Positions 8,752-17,503 are shown, counted from the stretch's first letter. The stretch is 64,000 nucleotides of DNA from Bacilli bacterium (GCA_017429285.1 JAFRPF010000016.1:124001-188000), one strand, 5' to 3'. Numbers and translations: made by a program. Notes: a model not told the origin generated them from the letters alone.

Positions 8752-9312
8752 ATGGAAAAGTTTAAAGCAGAAAGAAACTATAGCTACGATTATGGCAGTA
8801 AAGTAGCAATAAAGCAGTCAGGAATGAGAGAACAATTAGACTGGATAAAAAGGCAACTAGAATACGTTTCTTTTTCAGAACAGTATTATCTAAGATACGA
8901 TTTAAAGAAAGGCGAGATTTACGAATTTGATTGGGGGATTAATGTTAACGCTGAATTCTCGAATAGGCATTATGGAGTCGTTTTAGTGGATTCGGATATC
9001 TTTAATCCCTTAGTAACTGTCTGCCCATTAAAGACAAACCATGGATCATGTAACAAGAAAAGTGATGTTGATTTAGGAAATGTTGAATGTTTACGAACAA
9101 GCAGACATACAATAGCAGTCATCAATCAAATAAGAACCATAGACAAGTTAAGATTATACATGAAACGGGCTATTGGCTTAGCAGATTCAAACCCAATTTT
9201 TGAGAAAACTGAAAGTGAAAAACGAACGATAAATAGGTTAGAAGAAGATAAGCTAAATATGATCATTGATGCCTATAAAGACTATCTTTCTGGAAATTCC
9301 GGAAATGGATGA
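8752..9312 (+). CDS. Orphan MazF/PemK-like protein
   Basis: A 186-residue protein with a probable MazF/PemK (CcdB-fold) core from about residue 50: KKGEIYEFDWG, HYGVVLVDSDIFNPLVTVCPL, and SRHTIAVINQIRTIDKLRL with the conserved Ser/Thr and Arg region. A roughly 50-residue N-terminal extension and a C-terminal helical tail are added to this core. No antitoxin gene lies next to it on either side. It is the only gene between the deoB terminator and nadD, with its own unusual leader. RNase activity, if any, is inferred from the family only. It need not be a toxin. Confidence 0.72.
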   Translation: MEKFKAERNYSYDYGSKVAIKQSGMREQLDWIKRQLEYVSFSEQYYLRYDLKKGEIYEFDWGINVNAEFSNRHYGVVLVDSDIFNPLVTVCPLKTNHGSCNKKSDVDLGNVECLRTSRHTIAVINQIRTIDKLRLYMKRAIGLADSNPIFEKTESEKRTINRLEEDKLNMIIDAYKDYLSGNSGNG

Positions 9313-9323
9313 GAGCGGTGGAT

Positions 9324-9345
9324 TAGTAGCAAATTAGTAGTTATT
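9324..9345 (+). repeat. 11-bp-periodic TAGTA repeat, two copies, downstream of PemK-like gene
   Basis: TAGTAGCAAAT and TAGTAGTTATT begin at 9324 and 9335, 11 bases apart, starting 12 bases after the TGA stop. At 9346 the next period holds a degenerate TTGGTA. Sense orientation relative to the upstream gene. Confidence 0.7.
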
Positions 9346-9370
9346 TTGGTAAATAGCCTATAAAAATTTG

Positions 9371-9533
9371 TGTGGAAAAGTCCCTAAATTTAATGTGGGA
9401 ATTTTAAAATCTGCAAGACGCAAAAATTAGAAAAACACGATAATATCTAACAAAAATATAAACAAGTTAACATAATAGAAATTATGCGAAGTAGGTATTT
9501 TATAGCGTTTTTCCTCTATTATCGTGTGGATAA
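9371..9533. other. Structured intergenic region: long inverted repeat and DnaA-box-like sites
   Basis: The 267 bases between the PemK-like gene and nadD hold no convincing ORF. ACACGATAATA (9435-9445) and its perfect complement TATTATCGTGT (9517-9527) form an 11-bp inverted repeat about 70 bases apart. Between them CATAAT/ATTATG forms a smaller hairpin. A perfect DnaA-box consensus (TTATCCACA on the minus strand, 9525-9533) overlaps the right arm, and a one-mismatch version (TTTTCCACA, minus strand) lies at 9371-9379. The region could be a DnaA-binding locus, a small RNA or an operator; the sequence alone does not decide. Confidence 0.5.
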
Positions 9534-9556
9534 CAAAAAAAGCACCTTTCGATGCT
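9534..9556 (-). terminator. Terminator of the yqeG-yqeH-yhbY-nadD operon
   Basis: On the minus strand AGCATC pairs with GGTGCT around a GAAA tetraloop, followed by seven T residues. Confidence 0.88.
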
Positions 9557-9579
9557 ATTCATGTGATTCTATTACTTTA

Positions 9580-10662
9580 TTATAAATATTGTTTAAAACA
9601 TTTAGAGGTTAAATCATTTTCTATCGATTTATTATGATCTAATAGGAATTCTTTGTTGGCTTTTAAAACAATTTTGAATCCTTCCTCGGCATTGTTTTTC
9701 ATTGCGGCTATTAAATCTGATGAGTCGAATCCTCTTGTTGGCTCGATTTTATCTGCTGCATAAATAATCTTACCCATTAATTTCATGTTTGAATTACCTG
9801 TAGCGTGAAATTCAATAGCTTCAAGCATATCTTTATCTTTAACTTCAAACATTTTATTGGCTAAATATGCCCCTGCAAATTGATGATATGCGAATTTTGG
9901 TAGATTCTTATATTCACTAAAATGTTCGCAAACGATTTTATATTGTTCTTCTAAAGGTATGTCTTTACCTAAATCATGTAACAATCCAGCAAAATAATAT
10001 TTTAGTGGTTTATCTAAATTATTTGAAATGGCTATCTCATATGCTAATTTTGCGACGCTTTTAACATGTGAAATTCTATGTGGGGTCAATATTCTGTTTA
10101 GCTCCACCATTCCTGAATACAAATTATTTTCTACTATGTAGAAAAGAACCTCATCGGGCAATTCTAAACTCTTTAATTCTCTAATTTTTGTGGACGAAAC
10201 ATCATAGTCATCTCCTAAAATAGGTATCATTTGATATTTTTTGACGTTTTCGTCATTAATCTGATGTCCCGGTCTTTTATAGAAGATGATTTTGGCGAGT
10301 TTTGATAATTCTTCCGCTTCTTTCCATCTATGAAATTCGTTCACTTGATCCGCACCGATAAGGTAAAAGATGTTATCCTTTGGATATTTTTCCTTCATAT
10401 AGCGGATTGTATCGATGGAATAATTGATTTCTTCACCACTATTAAGTTCATAATCATCAATATGAAAATGCTTATGACCCTTAATAGCGAGTTCTAGCAT
10501 TTTGATTTTATCTTCTCTAGGGGCGGAAGAATCTTTCCATACGGAAATACGTGCCGGAAGGAAAAATACGTCTCCATCGAGCGCTTTTGCGGCTTTTTCG
10601 GCCATATTGATATGACCGTTATGGACCGGATCGAATGCTCCACCAAAAATAATTCTATTCAT
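9580..10662 (-). CDS. nadD: Nicotinate-nucleotide adenylyltransferase fused to YqeK-type HD hydrolase
   Basis: A two-domain protein of 360 residues. Residues 1-190 are NadD, which forms deaminated NAD from nicotinate mononucleotide and ATP: IFGGAFDPVHNGHINMAE (the HxGH nucleotidyl-transfer motif), FLIGADQVNEFHRW and SSTKIRE. Residues 195-360 are an HD phosphohydrolase of the YqeK family (HRISHVKSVA...YFAGLLHDLGKDIPLEEQ), a group known for hydrolysing Ap4A. In Bacillus these are separate neighbouring genes (nadD-yqeK); here they are one reading frame. It ends the operon, just before a terminator. Confidence 0.93.
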   Translation of the reverse strand: MNRIIFGGAFDPVHNGHINMAEKAAKALDGDVFFLPARISVWKDSSAPREDKIKMLELAIKGHKHFHIDDYELNSGEEINYSIDTIRYMKEKYPKDNIFYLIGADQVNEFHRWKEAEELSKLAKIIFYKRPGHQINDENVKKYQMIPILGDDYDVSSTKIRELKSLELPDEVLFYIVENNLYSGMVELNRILTPHRISHVKSVAKLAYEIAISNNLDKPLKYYFAGLLHDLGKDIPLEEQYKIVCEHFSEYKNLPKFAYHQFAGAYLANKMFEVKDKDMLEAIEFHATGNSNMKLMGKIIYAADKIEPTRGFDSSDLIAAMKNNAEEGFKIVLKANKEFLLDHNKSIENDLTSKCFKQYL

Positions 10663-10665
10663 TTT

Positions 10666-10959
10666 TTACTTTTTGAAATTAAATTTGTGGTTGTCTTTGT
10701 TAAAACGATATAAAACAATGACCCTTCCCACTACTTGGATAATTTCTGCATTTAACTGACTGGACAAATCTAAAGCTAGTTTCATCACTGGAACAGCAAC
10801 TGATTTCATGACATCGATTTTAATTAGTTCACGAGCAGTTAAAGCTTTATCAAGCATCGCTAAAACAGTATCACTAATTTCATTTTTACCGATTTGATAC
10901 TTAGTATCAAGTGTAGAAGCAATGCTTTTTAATTGTCTTTTTTGATCTGAAGTTAGCAT
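10666..10959 (-). CDS. yhbY: YhbY/CRM-domain RNA-binding protein
   Basis: A small (97-residue) CRM-fold protein associated with pre-50S ribosomal particles. It shows the family's LTSDQKRQLKSIASTLDTKYQIGKN opening, although the usual GKxG loop is weak (QIGKNEIS). The ending VVGRVIVLYR is typical. It sits between yqeH and nadD as in Bacillus, four bases from nadD and one base from yqeH. Confidence 0.9.
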   Translation of the reverse strand: MLTSDQKRQLKSIASTLDTKYQIGKNEISDTVLAMLDKALTARELIKIDVMKSVAVPVMKLALDLSSQLNAEIIQVVGRVIVLYRFNKDNHKFNFKK

Positions 10960-10960
10960 A

Positions 10961-12103
10961 TTATCTTAATTTTCCTAAAGATTCTTTAATAGCTGCACCT
11001 TTTGGGAACATGACACGGATGACTTGTCCCTTAGCAACAAAGGAAATCCAGCCTAAACCCTCGATAGCGATATCGTGAACTTGTCCGTCATTTTCCATGG
11101 TATATTCGAAGAAGTCATAATCACGGAATGAGGAAATTCTTTCGCTAACAGGTCTTAAAGATCTCTTTCTATTATTTTCTTCAATGAAGTCATCCACTTT
11201 AGCGGAGGATAACTTTTTAATCTCTACGCCTTCTGCACAATATAATTTGATGGCGGTGGCTCTACCAGAATACATTTCAAAATATCCTAAGGAACCTAAA
11301 GCAATAGCATCACCTTTAGTGATTGTGCGGTAATGTGTTTCAATCTTTCTTCTTGGAGTAATAAGTTTTTGTACTTCTTTCTCCACTTTACCCATGACTG
11401 ATGTCGCAAGTGAGAATCCAGGTAATTCATAAACGAAGGATGAATTTGTTAATGGGATGCTCATGACTTTGACATTTGTGCCACGGTAGTTCTCAGTTTT
11501 AATTTGCCATTTTGTTTTATTTATATAATGTTTTAAGAATTTGTTGATTAATGATGTTTTGCCGGAATTCAAAGAACCGATCATATAAATATCATGGGCT
11601 TTTCTTGCTGCATTATATTTCTTCATCAATTCTTTAACATCGACATCATCTTCGTTTCCGAGAACGGTTATAGATTCTGGCTTAATACCACATTCAGTAA
11701 ATCTTTCTCTTAAGAAACGTTCTAATGTTTCATCTTTGATTAAGTTAGAGAATAAATCTCTATGAGTTCCGATAACACCAACTTGAAGTTTCTTAACTTT
11801 CTTCACAACATCAGGATTTAATGTTCCATTAAATGTGAATAAGTCGACAACCCAAATGATATAAGCATCTGTCGCAACTGCATCATCAAGAATCTTTGTG
11901 GTGGCTTTATCGATGTTTTGTTCCAAAGCACCAGTGTTAATAACTTTCATGAAATCAAAGCATTTTTGACAATACAAAACTTGTTGACCGTCATTATAGT
12001 TGTCTAATAGGTCCTTTTGGATATAACCTTTTTCTTTTGATTTTGAGCTTTGTAATACTGCTCCGCAGTTATAACAACGCATTACTCTTCTAATCTTTCC
12101 CAT
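10961..12103 (-). CDS. yqeH: Ribosome biogenesis GTPase YqeH
   Basis: A circularly permuted GTPase needed for 30S assembly. An N-terminal zinc-finger region has MRCYNCGAVLQ and VLYCQKCFDFM. The permuted GTPase motifs come in the order G4 (GTHRDL, a variant of NKxD), G1 (MIGSLNSGKTSLINKFL) and G3 (ELPGFSL). The C-terminal domain resembles family members. GGAGG lies 8 bases before ATG 12103; an internal ATG seven codons in is less likely. It overlaps yqeG by 14 nt. Confidence 0.93.
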   Translation of the reverse strand: MGKIRRVMRCYNCGAVLQSSKSKEKGYIQKDLLDNYNDGQQVLYCQKCFDFMKVINTGALEQNIDKATTKILDDAVATDAYIIWVVDLFTFNGTLNPDVVKKVKKLQVGVIGTHRDLFSNLIKDETLERFLRERFTECGIKPESITVLGNEDDVDVKELMKKYNAARKAHDIYMIGSLNSGKTSLINKFLKHYINKTKWQIKTENYRGTNVKVMSIPLTNSSFVYELPGFSLATSVMGKVEKEVQKLITPRRKIETHYRTITKGDAIALGSLGYFEMYSGRATAIKLYCAEGVEIKKLSSAKVDDFIEENNRKRSLRPVSERISSFRDYDFFEYTMENDGQVHDIAIEGLGWISFVAKGQVIRVMFPKGAAIKESLGKLR

Positions 12104-12623
12104 AAATAATCCTCCAATCGATTAAGTTGCCTTTTTTCTTATGGTATTTTCTTATTGGTCTACCGAATAATCTATTGATATGAGTAGTCCATTGATCTTC
12201 TTTGACAATCTTTTCCGTAAGAATAACTCTTATTCCCACTCTTTTTGCGGCAGCGACATCAGTCATCATTTGATCACCAACTAGCATCACTTCTTCATTT
12301 GGCCATCCTTTTTCTTTTAGAAACCTTCTAATTTTATAGCCAAATGGTTTTCTTGCGCTGTTGATGTATTCAACACCTAAGTCATTAGCGTATGTGCTCA
12401 CGCGCTTACCGCGATTGTTAGAAACAATAATAGGAACTATGCCCTCTTTAATTACATTATTAACTAATTCTCTAGCTCTATCTGTGGGATGAAATAGCTT
12501 ATAACTATCTAATGTATTATCGAGATCCATAAGCAAATATTTCACATTTTGTTGTTTATAGAATCGGATATCTATTTCATAGATAGATTTAGCGACTGCA
12601 AACGGAACGTATTTCCTCTTCAT
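12090..12623 (-). CDS. yqeG: HAD-superfamily phosphatase YqeG
   Basis: A phosphatidylglycerophosphatase-like HAD hydrolase of the YqeG family (type IIIA). The nucleophile motif LLMDLDNTLDSY, motif II VSNNRGKRV and motif IV/III region MLVGDQMMTDVAAAKRVGI are all present. The length (177) is as expected. It is the first gene of yqeG-yqeH-yhbY-nadD. The segment just upstream has no Shine-Dalgarno sequence. Confidence 0.9.
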   Translation of the reverse strand: MKRKYVPFAVAKSIYEIDIRFYKQQNVKYLLMDLDNTLDSYKLFHPTDRARELVNNVIKEGIVPIIVSNNRGKRVSTYANDLGVEYINSARKPFGYKIRRFLKEKGWPNEEVMLVGDQMMTDVAAAKRVGIRVILTEKIVKEDQWTTHINRLFGRPIRKYHKKKGNLIDWRIIYGKD

Positions 12624-12699
12624 AACTTTATAACTAAATTGTAAATGAAAAAGTCTTATAATAATAGACTTTATTATTTTCTATTTTAATATTTTGCGT

Positions 12700-12734
12700 A
12701 AAAAAACACCTGCCATTTACATAAACAACAGGTG
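12700..12734 (-). terminator. Terminator of parE-parC
   Basis: On the minus strand CACCTG...CAGGTG forms a long stem, continued by three G-U pairs and TTTA/TAAA around a short loop, then seven T residues. The other strand also has a T-run, so it may work in both directions. Confidence 0.88.
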
Positions 12735-12753
12735 ATTTTTTGTTATTTTACAA

Positions 12754-12780
12754 AACTAATAATGTACTAATAAACTACTA
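12754..12780 (-). repeat. 11-bp-periodic TAGTA repeat, three copies, downstream of parC
   Basis: In the parC sense the units are TAGTAGTTTAT, TAGTACATTAT and TAGTTTTGTAA, with starts spaced exactly 11 bases (minus-strand positions 12780, 12769, 12758). An extra TAGTA at 12800-12796 lies 20 bases before the first. They occupy the space between the parC stop (12808) and the terminator. Confidence 0.8.
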
Positions 12781-12807
12781 ATAATATTTTGAACATACTA
12801 TGTATGT

Positions 12808-15456
12808 TTATTCGTCATCATCAATATCGAAGATGGAAATTTGTTCGAAAGATTTTTCTTCTTTCTTTTCTTCAGGTTTAATAGAAACATTTTCCTCTTC
12901 AATTTCTTCAATCAATGGTTCGGAAATTTCTTCAGAAGTAACTTCTTCCACTTTCTTTTCTTTTTCTATGATCGGTCTAGAAAGAGTATTTTTATCGATT
13001 CTTTCAATCTTGCAATCTAAGATTGCATCAACAAAAGTTCTCGCTGGAATTTTCATATTTGCTTTGGCGTATTTAGCTTCTGTTGGTCTTAAATCGTCGA
13101 TTTCGATAGTTTCTACACTATTATCACTTAAGGCAAGATTTAATTTTATTAAATCTAAGTCTTTAGAAATCTTCATTGCGCTCACAACTTTATGTGGATC
13201 ACCTTTAAATGATGGACAAATTTCACTAGTCTTTCCTAGGCGTTGTGTGCGCGTAACCTTATTAAGATCAATAATTCTTTCGTGAGCTTTATCGGTAACT
13301 ACCACGGCTTTGGCTTTTTCACCCTCATCTAAGGCAATTAAAGCTACAGCTTGATTCTTCCCTAGCCCACTGACGGATTTAACGCCTCCGGCCTTTGCTC
13401 CGAGAATTGTTAATTCGTTTTCGTTAAATAAGGTACCTAACCCATTATTTGTTAGAACAAATAAATCACTATTTCCAGTTAAAATTTGAATTCCAACAAC
13501 CTCATCCCCACTTAATAGTTTCATACATTTTGCTGGACGAGAACGTTTCATAGTTTCTAAAGAGGCTAAAGACATACGTTTAATCTGTCCAAATTTAGAT
13601 AAGAAGGCGAGATAAATATCATTTCTAATCTGGTGAACAGCGATCGCTTTAATAATCTTTTCTCCGGCCGCAAAAGTGATCAAAGTGTTAAGGTGAACAC
13701 CTTCATCTTTATAACGGTTTTCAGTTAATTTATGAACTGGAATACAGACATAGTTACCTATATTTGTAAAACAAATAAGGTAATCGGTTGTTAAAGCGGT
13801 GCCTAAACCGACTAAGACGTCACCACTCTTAAGGCCTGGTAAAGCATCTTCTCCTGAGCCTTTATAAGACTTGATGGAACAACGTTTTGCATAGCCATCA
13901 CGAGTGACAACAACCACTGTTTCTTCTTCAGCGATTAATTGACGTTTATCGATCGGTTTATCTTCTTCTTTTTCCACGATTTGAGTACGTCTTTCGTCGC
14001 CATATTTTTCTGCAATTTGTTTTAAATCTTTGATTAAAACACGATTAAGTTTATTAGGATCGGAAAGGATGCCTTCTAAAGTTTCAATGTCTTTAATTAG
14101 TTGTTTTCTTTCCGCTTCTAAAATTTCTTCATCGGTATGGCTTAATTTATATAAAGGCATGGTGACGATAGCTTCTGCTTGTTCATTAGAAAAACCATAA
14201 TGATTCATCAAGTTGACTTTACTATCTGCCTTGTCTTTACTCTTTCTAATAATTTCGACTACTTCGTTGATGTAAAGCGAAGCTTTAATTAAACCTTCCA
14301 CGATATGTAATCTTCCAGAATACTTCTCTAAATCAAACTTACTTTGTCTAGTGATGACATCCACTTGGTGTTCGATATAAGCATCGATAAAATCTAATAA
14401 AGTTAAGGTTTTTGGACGGCCATTAACAATCGCCACCATATTAGCGGAGTATGATGTAACTAAGCTTGTTTTGCTCTTTAAATAGCGTAATAAAAGGTCA
14501 ACTTTTGCATCTTTTTTACAATCAATTGCGATTCTAATGCCCTTATAATCACTTTCATCTCTGACTTCCATTAGACCACTAACGGATTTGGAATGGATAA
14601 TTTTGTCTATTTCATAGACAAGGTCTTTTTTGACCACTTTATAAGGTATTTCTGTGATGATAATTTGTTGATTATCTTTATTTTGAACAATTTCTGTCTT
14701 GCTAGCGACTTCAATCTTTCCACGGCCTGTTAAATAAATATTTTTAATGCCTTCGGAACGATAAATAAGTCCACCACCTGGGAAATCTGGACCTTGGACA
14801 AATTCCATTAAATCTTCTGAAGTTGCAGTTTTATGTCCAATACGATAAATAACTGCATCAATTACTTCTTTTAAGTTGTGTGGAGGAATTTCAGTTGCTA
14901 AAGCAACTGCAATACCTTCAGTACCATTACATAAAAGGTTTGGGAATCTAGATGGTAAAACAATTGGTTCAAGTTCTGTGTCATCAAAGTTTAACTGCAT
15001 ATCAACTGTTTTCTTTTCGATATCTCTCACTAGTTCGTTGCTGAGTTCAGATAATCTTGATTCTGTATAACGGTAAGCCGCTGGTTGGTCGCCATCGATA
15101 CTACCATTGTTACCCTGAAAGTCGATCAATGGATATCTGACCTTCCAATCTTGGCTCATTCTGGCTAATGCTTCATAGATAGAAGTATCACCATGTGGGT
15201 GGAAGGTACCCATAACCGCACCAACGGTATGAGCACATTTTTTAGTTGGCTTATTAAAAGTGTTGCCACTTTTATACATCGAGAAAATGATTCTTCTTTG
15301 GACTGGCTTTAAACCATCTCTAACATCTGGGATAGCACGGTCTTGAATAACGTATTTAGCATAGGTAGCGTAACGGCTACTCATGACATCTTCAAGGGGT
15401 TCATTGGAAATATTTTCCACAATAATATCAATGACTTCTTCTTTTTTCTTAGCCAT
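12808..15456 (-). CDS. parC: DNA topoisomerase IV subunit A
   Basis: The breakage-reunion subunit that decatenates daughter chromosomes. The active-site region has RAIPDVRDGLKPVQRRIIFSM and, after KKCAHTVGAVMGTFHPHGD, the AMSQDWKVRYPLIDFQGNNGS segment. The catalytic Tyr is in DQPAAYRYTESRLS. A six-bladed C-terminal region follows and ends in an acidic, low-complexity Glu/Lys tail (about residues 820-882). GGAGG precedes the ATG, two bases after parE. The pairing with a divergent plsY matches topoisomerase IV rather than gyrase in Bacilli. Confidence 0.93.
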   Translation of the reverse strand: MAKKKEEVIDIIVENISNEPLEDVMSSRYATYAKYVIQDRAIPDVRDGLKPVQRRIIFSMYKSGNTFNKPTKKCAHTVGAVMGTFHPHGDTSIYEALARMSQDWKVRYPLIDFQGNNGSIDGDQPAAYRYTESRLSELSNELVRDIEKKTVDMQLNFDDTELEPIVLPSRFPNLLCNGTEGIAVALATEIPPHNLKEVIDAVIYRIGHKTATSEDLMEFVQGPDFPGGGLIYRSEGIKNIYLTGRGKIEVASKTEIVQNKDNQQIIITEIPYKVVKKDLVYEIDKIIHSKSVSGLMEVRDESDYKGIRIAIDCKKDAKVDLLLRYLKSKTSLVTSYSANMVAIVNGRPKTLTLLDFIDAYIEHQVDVITRQSKFDLEKYSGRLHIVEGLIKASLYINEVVEIIRKSKDKADSKVNLMNHYGFSNEQAEAIVTMPLYKLSHTDEEILEAERKQLIKDIETLEGILSDPNKLNRVLIKDLKQIAEKYGDERRTQIVEKEEDKPIDKRQLIAEEETVVVVTRDGYAKRCSIKSYKGSGEDALPGLKSGDVLVGLGTALTTDYLICFTNIGNYVCIPVHKLTENRYKDEGVHLNTLITFAAGEKIIKAIAVHQIRNDIYLAFLSKFGQIKRMSLASLETMKRSRPAKCMKLLSGDEVVGIQILTGNSDLFVLTNNGLGTLFNENELTILGAKAGGVKSVSGLGKNQAVALIALDEGEKAKAVVVTDKAHERIIDLNKVTRTQRLGKTSEICPSFKGDPHKVVSAMKISKDLDLIKLNLALSDNSVETIEIDDLRPTEAKYAKANMKIPARTFVDAILDCKIERIDKNTLSRPIIEKEKKVEEVTSEEISEPLIEEIEEENVSIKPEEKKEEKSFEQISIFDIDDDE

Positions 15457-15458
15457 AA

Positions 15459-17405
15459 TTATTTGACCTCCTTCATGAATGTGTCAATTTCATTGAAATT
15501 GACGTTCTCTTCAACCCACTTTTTTCTAGAGGTTGTATCTTTACCCATAAGGGTCGAGACACGACTATCCGCAAGAAGAGGATCTTCAATATCAACACGG
15601 ATTAATAAACGTGATCTTGGATCCATGGTTGTTTCCTTAAGTTGGATAGCATCCATTTCACCTAAACCTTTATAACGAGAAACCTTATATCCCGCTCCGA
15701 TTATTTTCTTAGCTTTTTCTAACCCTTCATCATCCCAAGCATATTCCTGTTTCATCTTGTGATTTTCTTCTTTAAAGACACGATATAAAGGAGGAACCGC
15801 TATATAGACATGTCCAGATGTGATTAAAGGACGCATATAATGATAGAAGAACGTTAATAATAACGTTTGGATGTGAGCACCATCGGTATCAGCATCGGTC
15901 ATGATGATGATTTTTCCATAATGGATGTCTTCAATATCAAACGATTGACCAAAACCAGCACCAATTGTGTTGATTATGGTCGCAATTTCTTCATTTTTCA
16001 GAACGGCAGAAATAGCCATACCATCTGTATTTAATGGTTTACCACGAAGTGGTAAGATTGCTTGGTGTAAACGATCTCTACCTTTCTTTGCACTGCCGCC
16101 AGCGGAATCACCTTCAACGATAAATAATTCATTTTTAGCGTAATCCTTGCTCTGAGCAGGTGTTAATTTATCGGATAAAATGACTTCAGTTTTAGCTTTT
16201 TTAGCACTTCTAGCTTCATCTTTTGCCTTTCTAGCCGCTAATCTGGCTGCTTGGCTATCGAGGCATTTTTTAATTAAGTTCACTGCCATATCTCTATTCT
16301 CTGTGAGATAATAAGTAAACTTATTATATATCATATTTTGCACAATGTAGGTTGCTTCTTGAGTACCCAATTTTCCTTTGGTTTGTCCTTCAAATTCGAG
16401 TAATTTTTCAGGTACTTTTAAGGAAATAACTGCGGTGATACCTTCTCTGATATCGTTACCTTCAAGCTTCTTACCGTGTAATAAATTGTAATTTTCAGCA
16501 AAATCATTTACCGCTCTTGTGATACCGGTTTTAAAACCAACTTCGTGTGTTCCACCTTCTTTTGTCCTCACGTTATTGACGTAGGAAAGAATAGTTTCGT
16601 TATAGTCTTCATAGCAGAATTGAAGAGCGATTTCAGTGCTAATTCCAGTGTTTTCATCGACGTCTGCAAAGTCGGCTATTTCAGTCATTGGAGACTTACT
16701 AGCATTAATGCTAGCGACATATTCCACGAGACCATTTTCATAATAGAATTCTTCATTGTCACCGGTTCTTTCATCGATTAAAACAAAGTGCACACCCTTC
16801 ATCAAAAAGGCACTTTCTTTTAAGTGACCAGCGATAATATCACGCTTAAATTCAACGGTTGAAAAGATGGTTGGATCAGGTTTGAATCTCACTAATGTAC
16901 CATGCTTTTTGGTATTTCCAATCTTCTCGAGTTCGGTGACAATATGACCACCATTTTCGAAGCGCATATGGTATATAGTACCGTCTTTAAAGACGGTAAC
17001 ATCTAAATAAACACTTAAAGCGTTAGTTACTGAAGCACCGACACCATGTAATCCAGCGGCGGATTTATAAACCGCACTATTGAATTTTCCACCAGCGTGT
17101 AATTCCGTAAAAACTAATTCTAAAGCAGGTCTTCCGGTTTCCTTATTGATACCGCAAGGAATACCACGACCTTCATCTTGGACAGAACATGAACCATCTT
17201 TATGAATGGTAATTGTAATTTTTTCACCGAAACCAGACAAAGCTTCATCAACAGCGTTGTCAACGATCTCCCAAACTAAATGATGTAGACCAGTTCCGTT
17301 TGTTGAACCGATATACATTGCTGGTCTTTTTCTGACACCTTCAAGTCCTTGCAAAACATGGATGTCATCAGCAGTATATGTGGTTTTAATATTATTACTT
17401 GCCAT
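15459..17405 (-). CDS. parE: DNA topoisomerase IV subunit B
   Basis: The ATPase subunit of topoisomerase IV. The GHKL ATP site is visible: WEIVDNAVDEALSGF, DEGRGIPCGI, and KSAAGLHGVGASVTNALS. The TOPRIM domain has LFIVEGDSAGGSAKKGRD and IIIMTDADTDGAHI. I place the start at ATG 17405 (MASNN), preceded by GGAGAG; an in-frame upstream start at 17441 would add 12 residues with no homology and lacks this site. Length is then 648, normal for ParE. It is divergent from plsY. Confidence 0.94.
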   Translation of the reverse strand: MASNNIKTTYTADDIHVLQGLEGVRKRPAMYIGSTNGTGLHHLVWEIVDNAVDEALSGFGEKITITIHKDGSCSVQDEGRGIPCGINKETGRPALELVFTELHAGGKFNSAVYKSAAGLHGVGASVTNALSVYLDVTVFKDGTIYHMRFENGGHIVTELEKIGNTKKHGTLVRFKPDPTIFSTVEFKRDIIAGHLKESAFLMKGVHFVLIDERTGDNEEFYYENGLVEYVASINASKSPMTEIADFADVDENTGISTEIALQFCYEDYNETILSYVNNVRTKEGGTHEVGFKTGITRAVNDFAENYNLLHGKKLEGNDIREGITAVISLKVPEKLLEFEGQTKGKLGTQEATYIVQNMIYNKFTYYLTENRDMAVNLIKKCLDSQAARLAARKAKDEARSAKKAKTEVILSDKLTPAQSKDYAKNELFIVEGDSAGGSAKKGRDRLHQAILPLRGKPLNTDGMAISAVLKNEEIATIINTIGAGFGQSFDIEDIHYGKIIIMTDADTDGAHIQTLLLTFFYHYMRPLITSGHVYIAVPPLYRVFKEENHKMKQEYAWDDEGLEKAKKIIGAGYKVSRYKGLGEMDAIQLKETTMDPRSRLLIRVDIEDPLLADSRVSTLMGKDTTSRKKWVEENVNFNEIDTFMKEVK

Positions 17406-17447
17406 ATATGTTCTCTCCAAATCGTTTTTAATTATAATCAAAAACTG

Positions 17448-17475
17448 TTGAAAATATAAAGATATTTAGTATAAT
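17448..17475 (+). promoter_or_regulatory. Promoter of plsY
   Basis: TTGAAA, a 16-base spacer and TATAAT (17470-17475), followed by GGAGGTG and the ATG at 17504. Confidence 0.8.
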
Positions 17476-17503
17476 GACTACTAGCATTTTTTGGAGGTGT
17501 TTT

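Noticed and set aside
9525-9533. Chromosomal replication origin near nadD
   Set aside because: Only one perfect and one near DnaA box; no dnaA or dnaN gene and no clear unwinding region.
12796-12800. GAACA at 12791 as a fourth copy of the shared leader
   Set aside because: TTTTGAACA occurs on the plus strand after parC but no CCTA or AGGAGG block or gene start follows at the right spacing.
12800-13285. A long serine-rich open frame opposite parC
   Set aside because: It mirrors the Glu/Asp/Lys-rich tail of parC on the other strand, has no ribosome-binding site, and shows no protein-like pattern.
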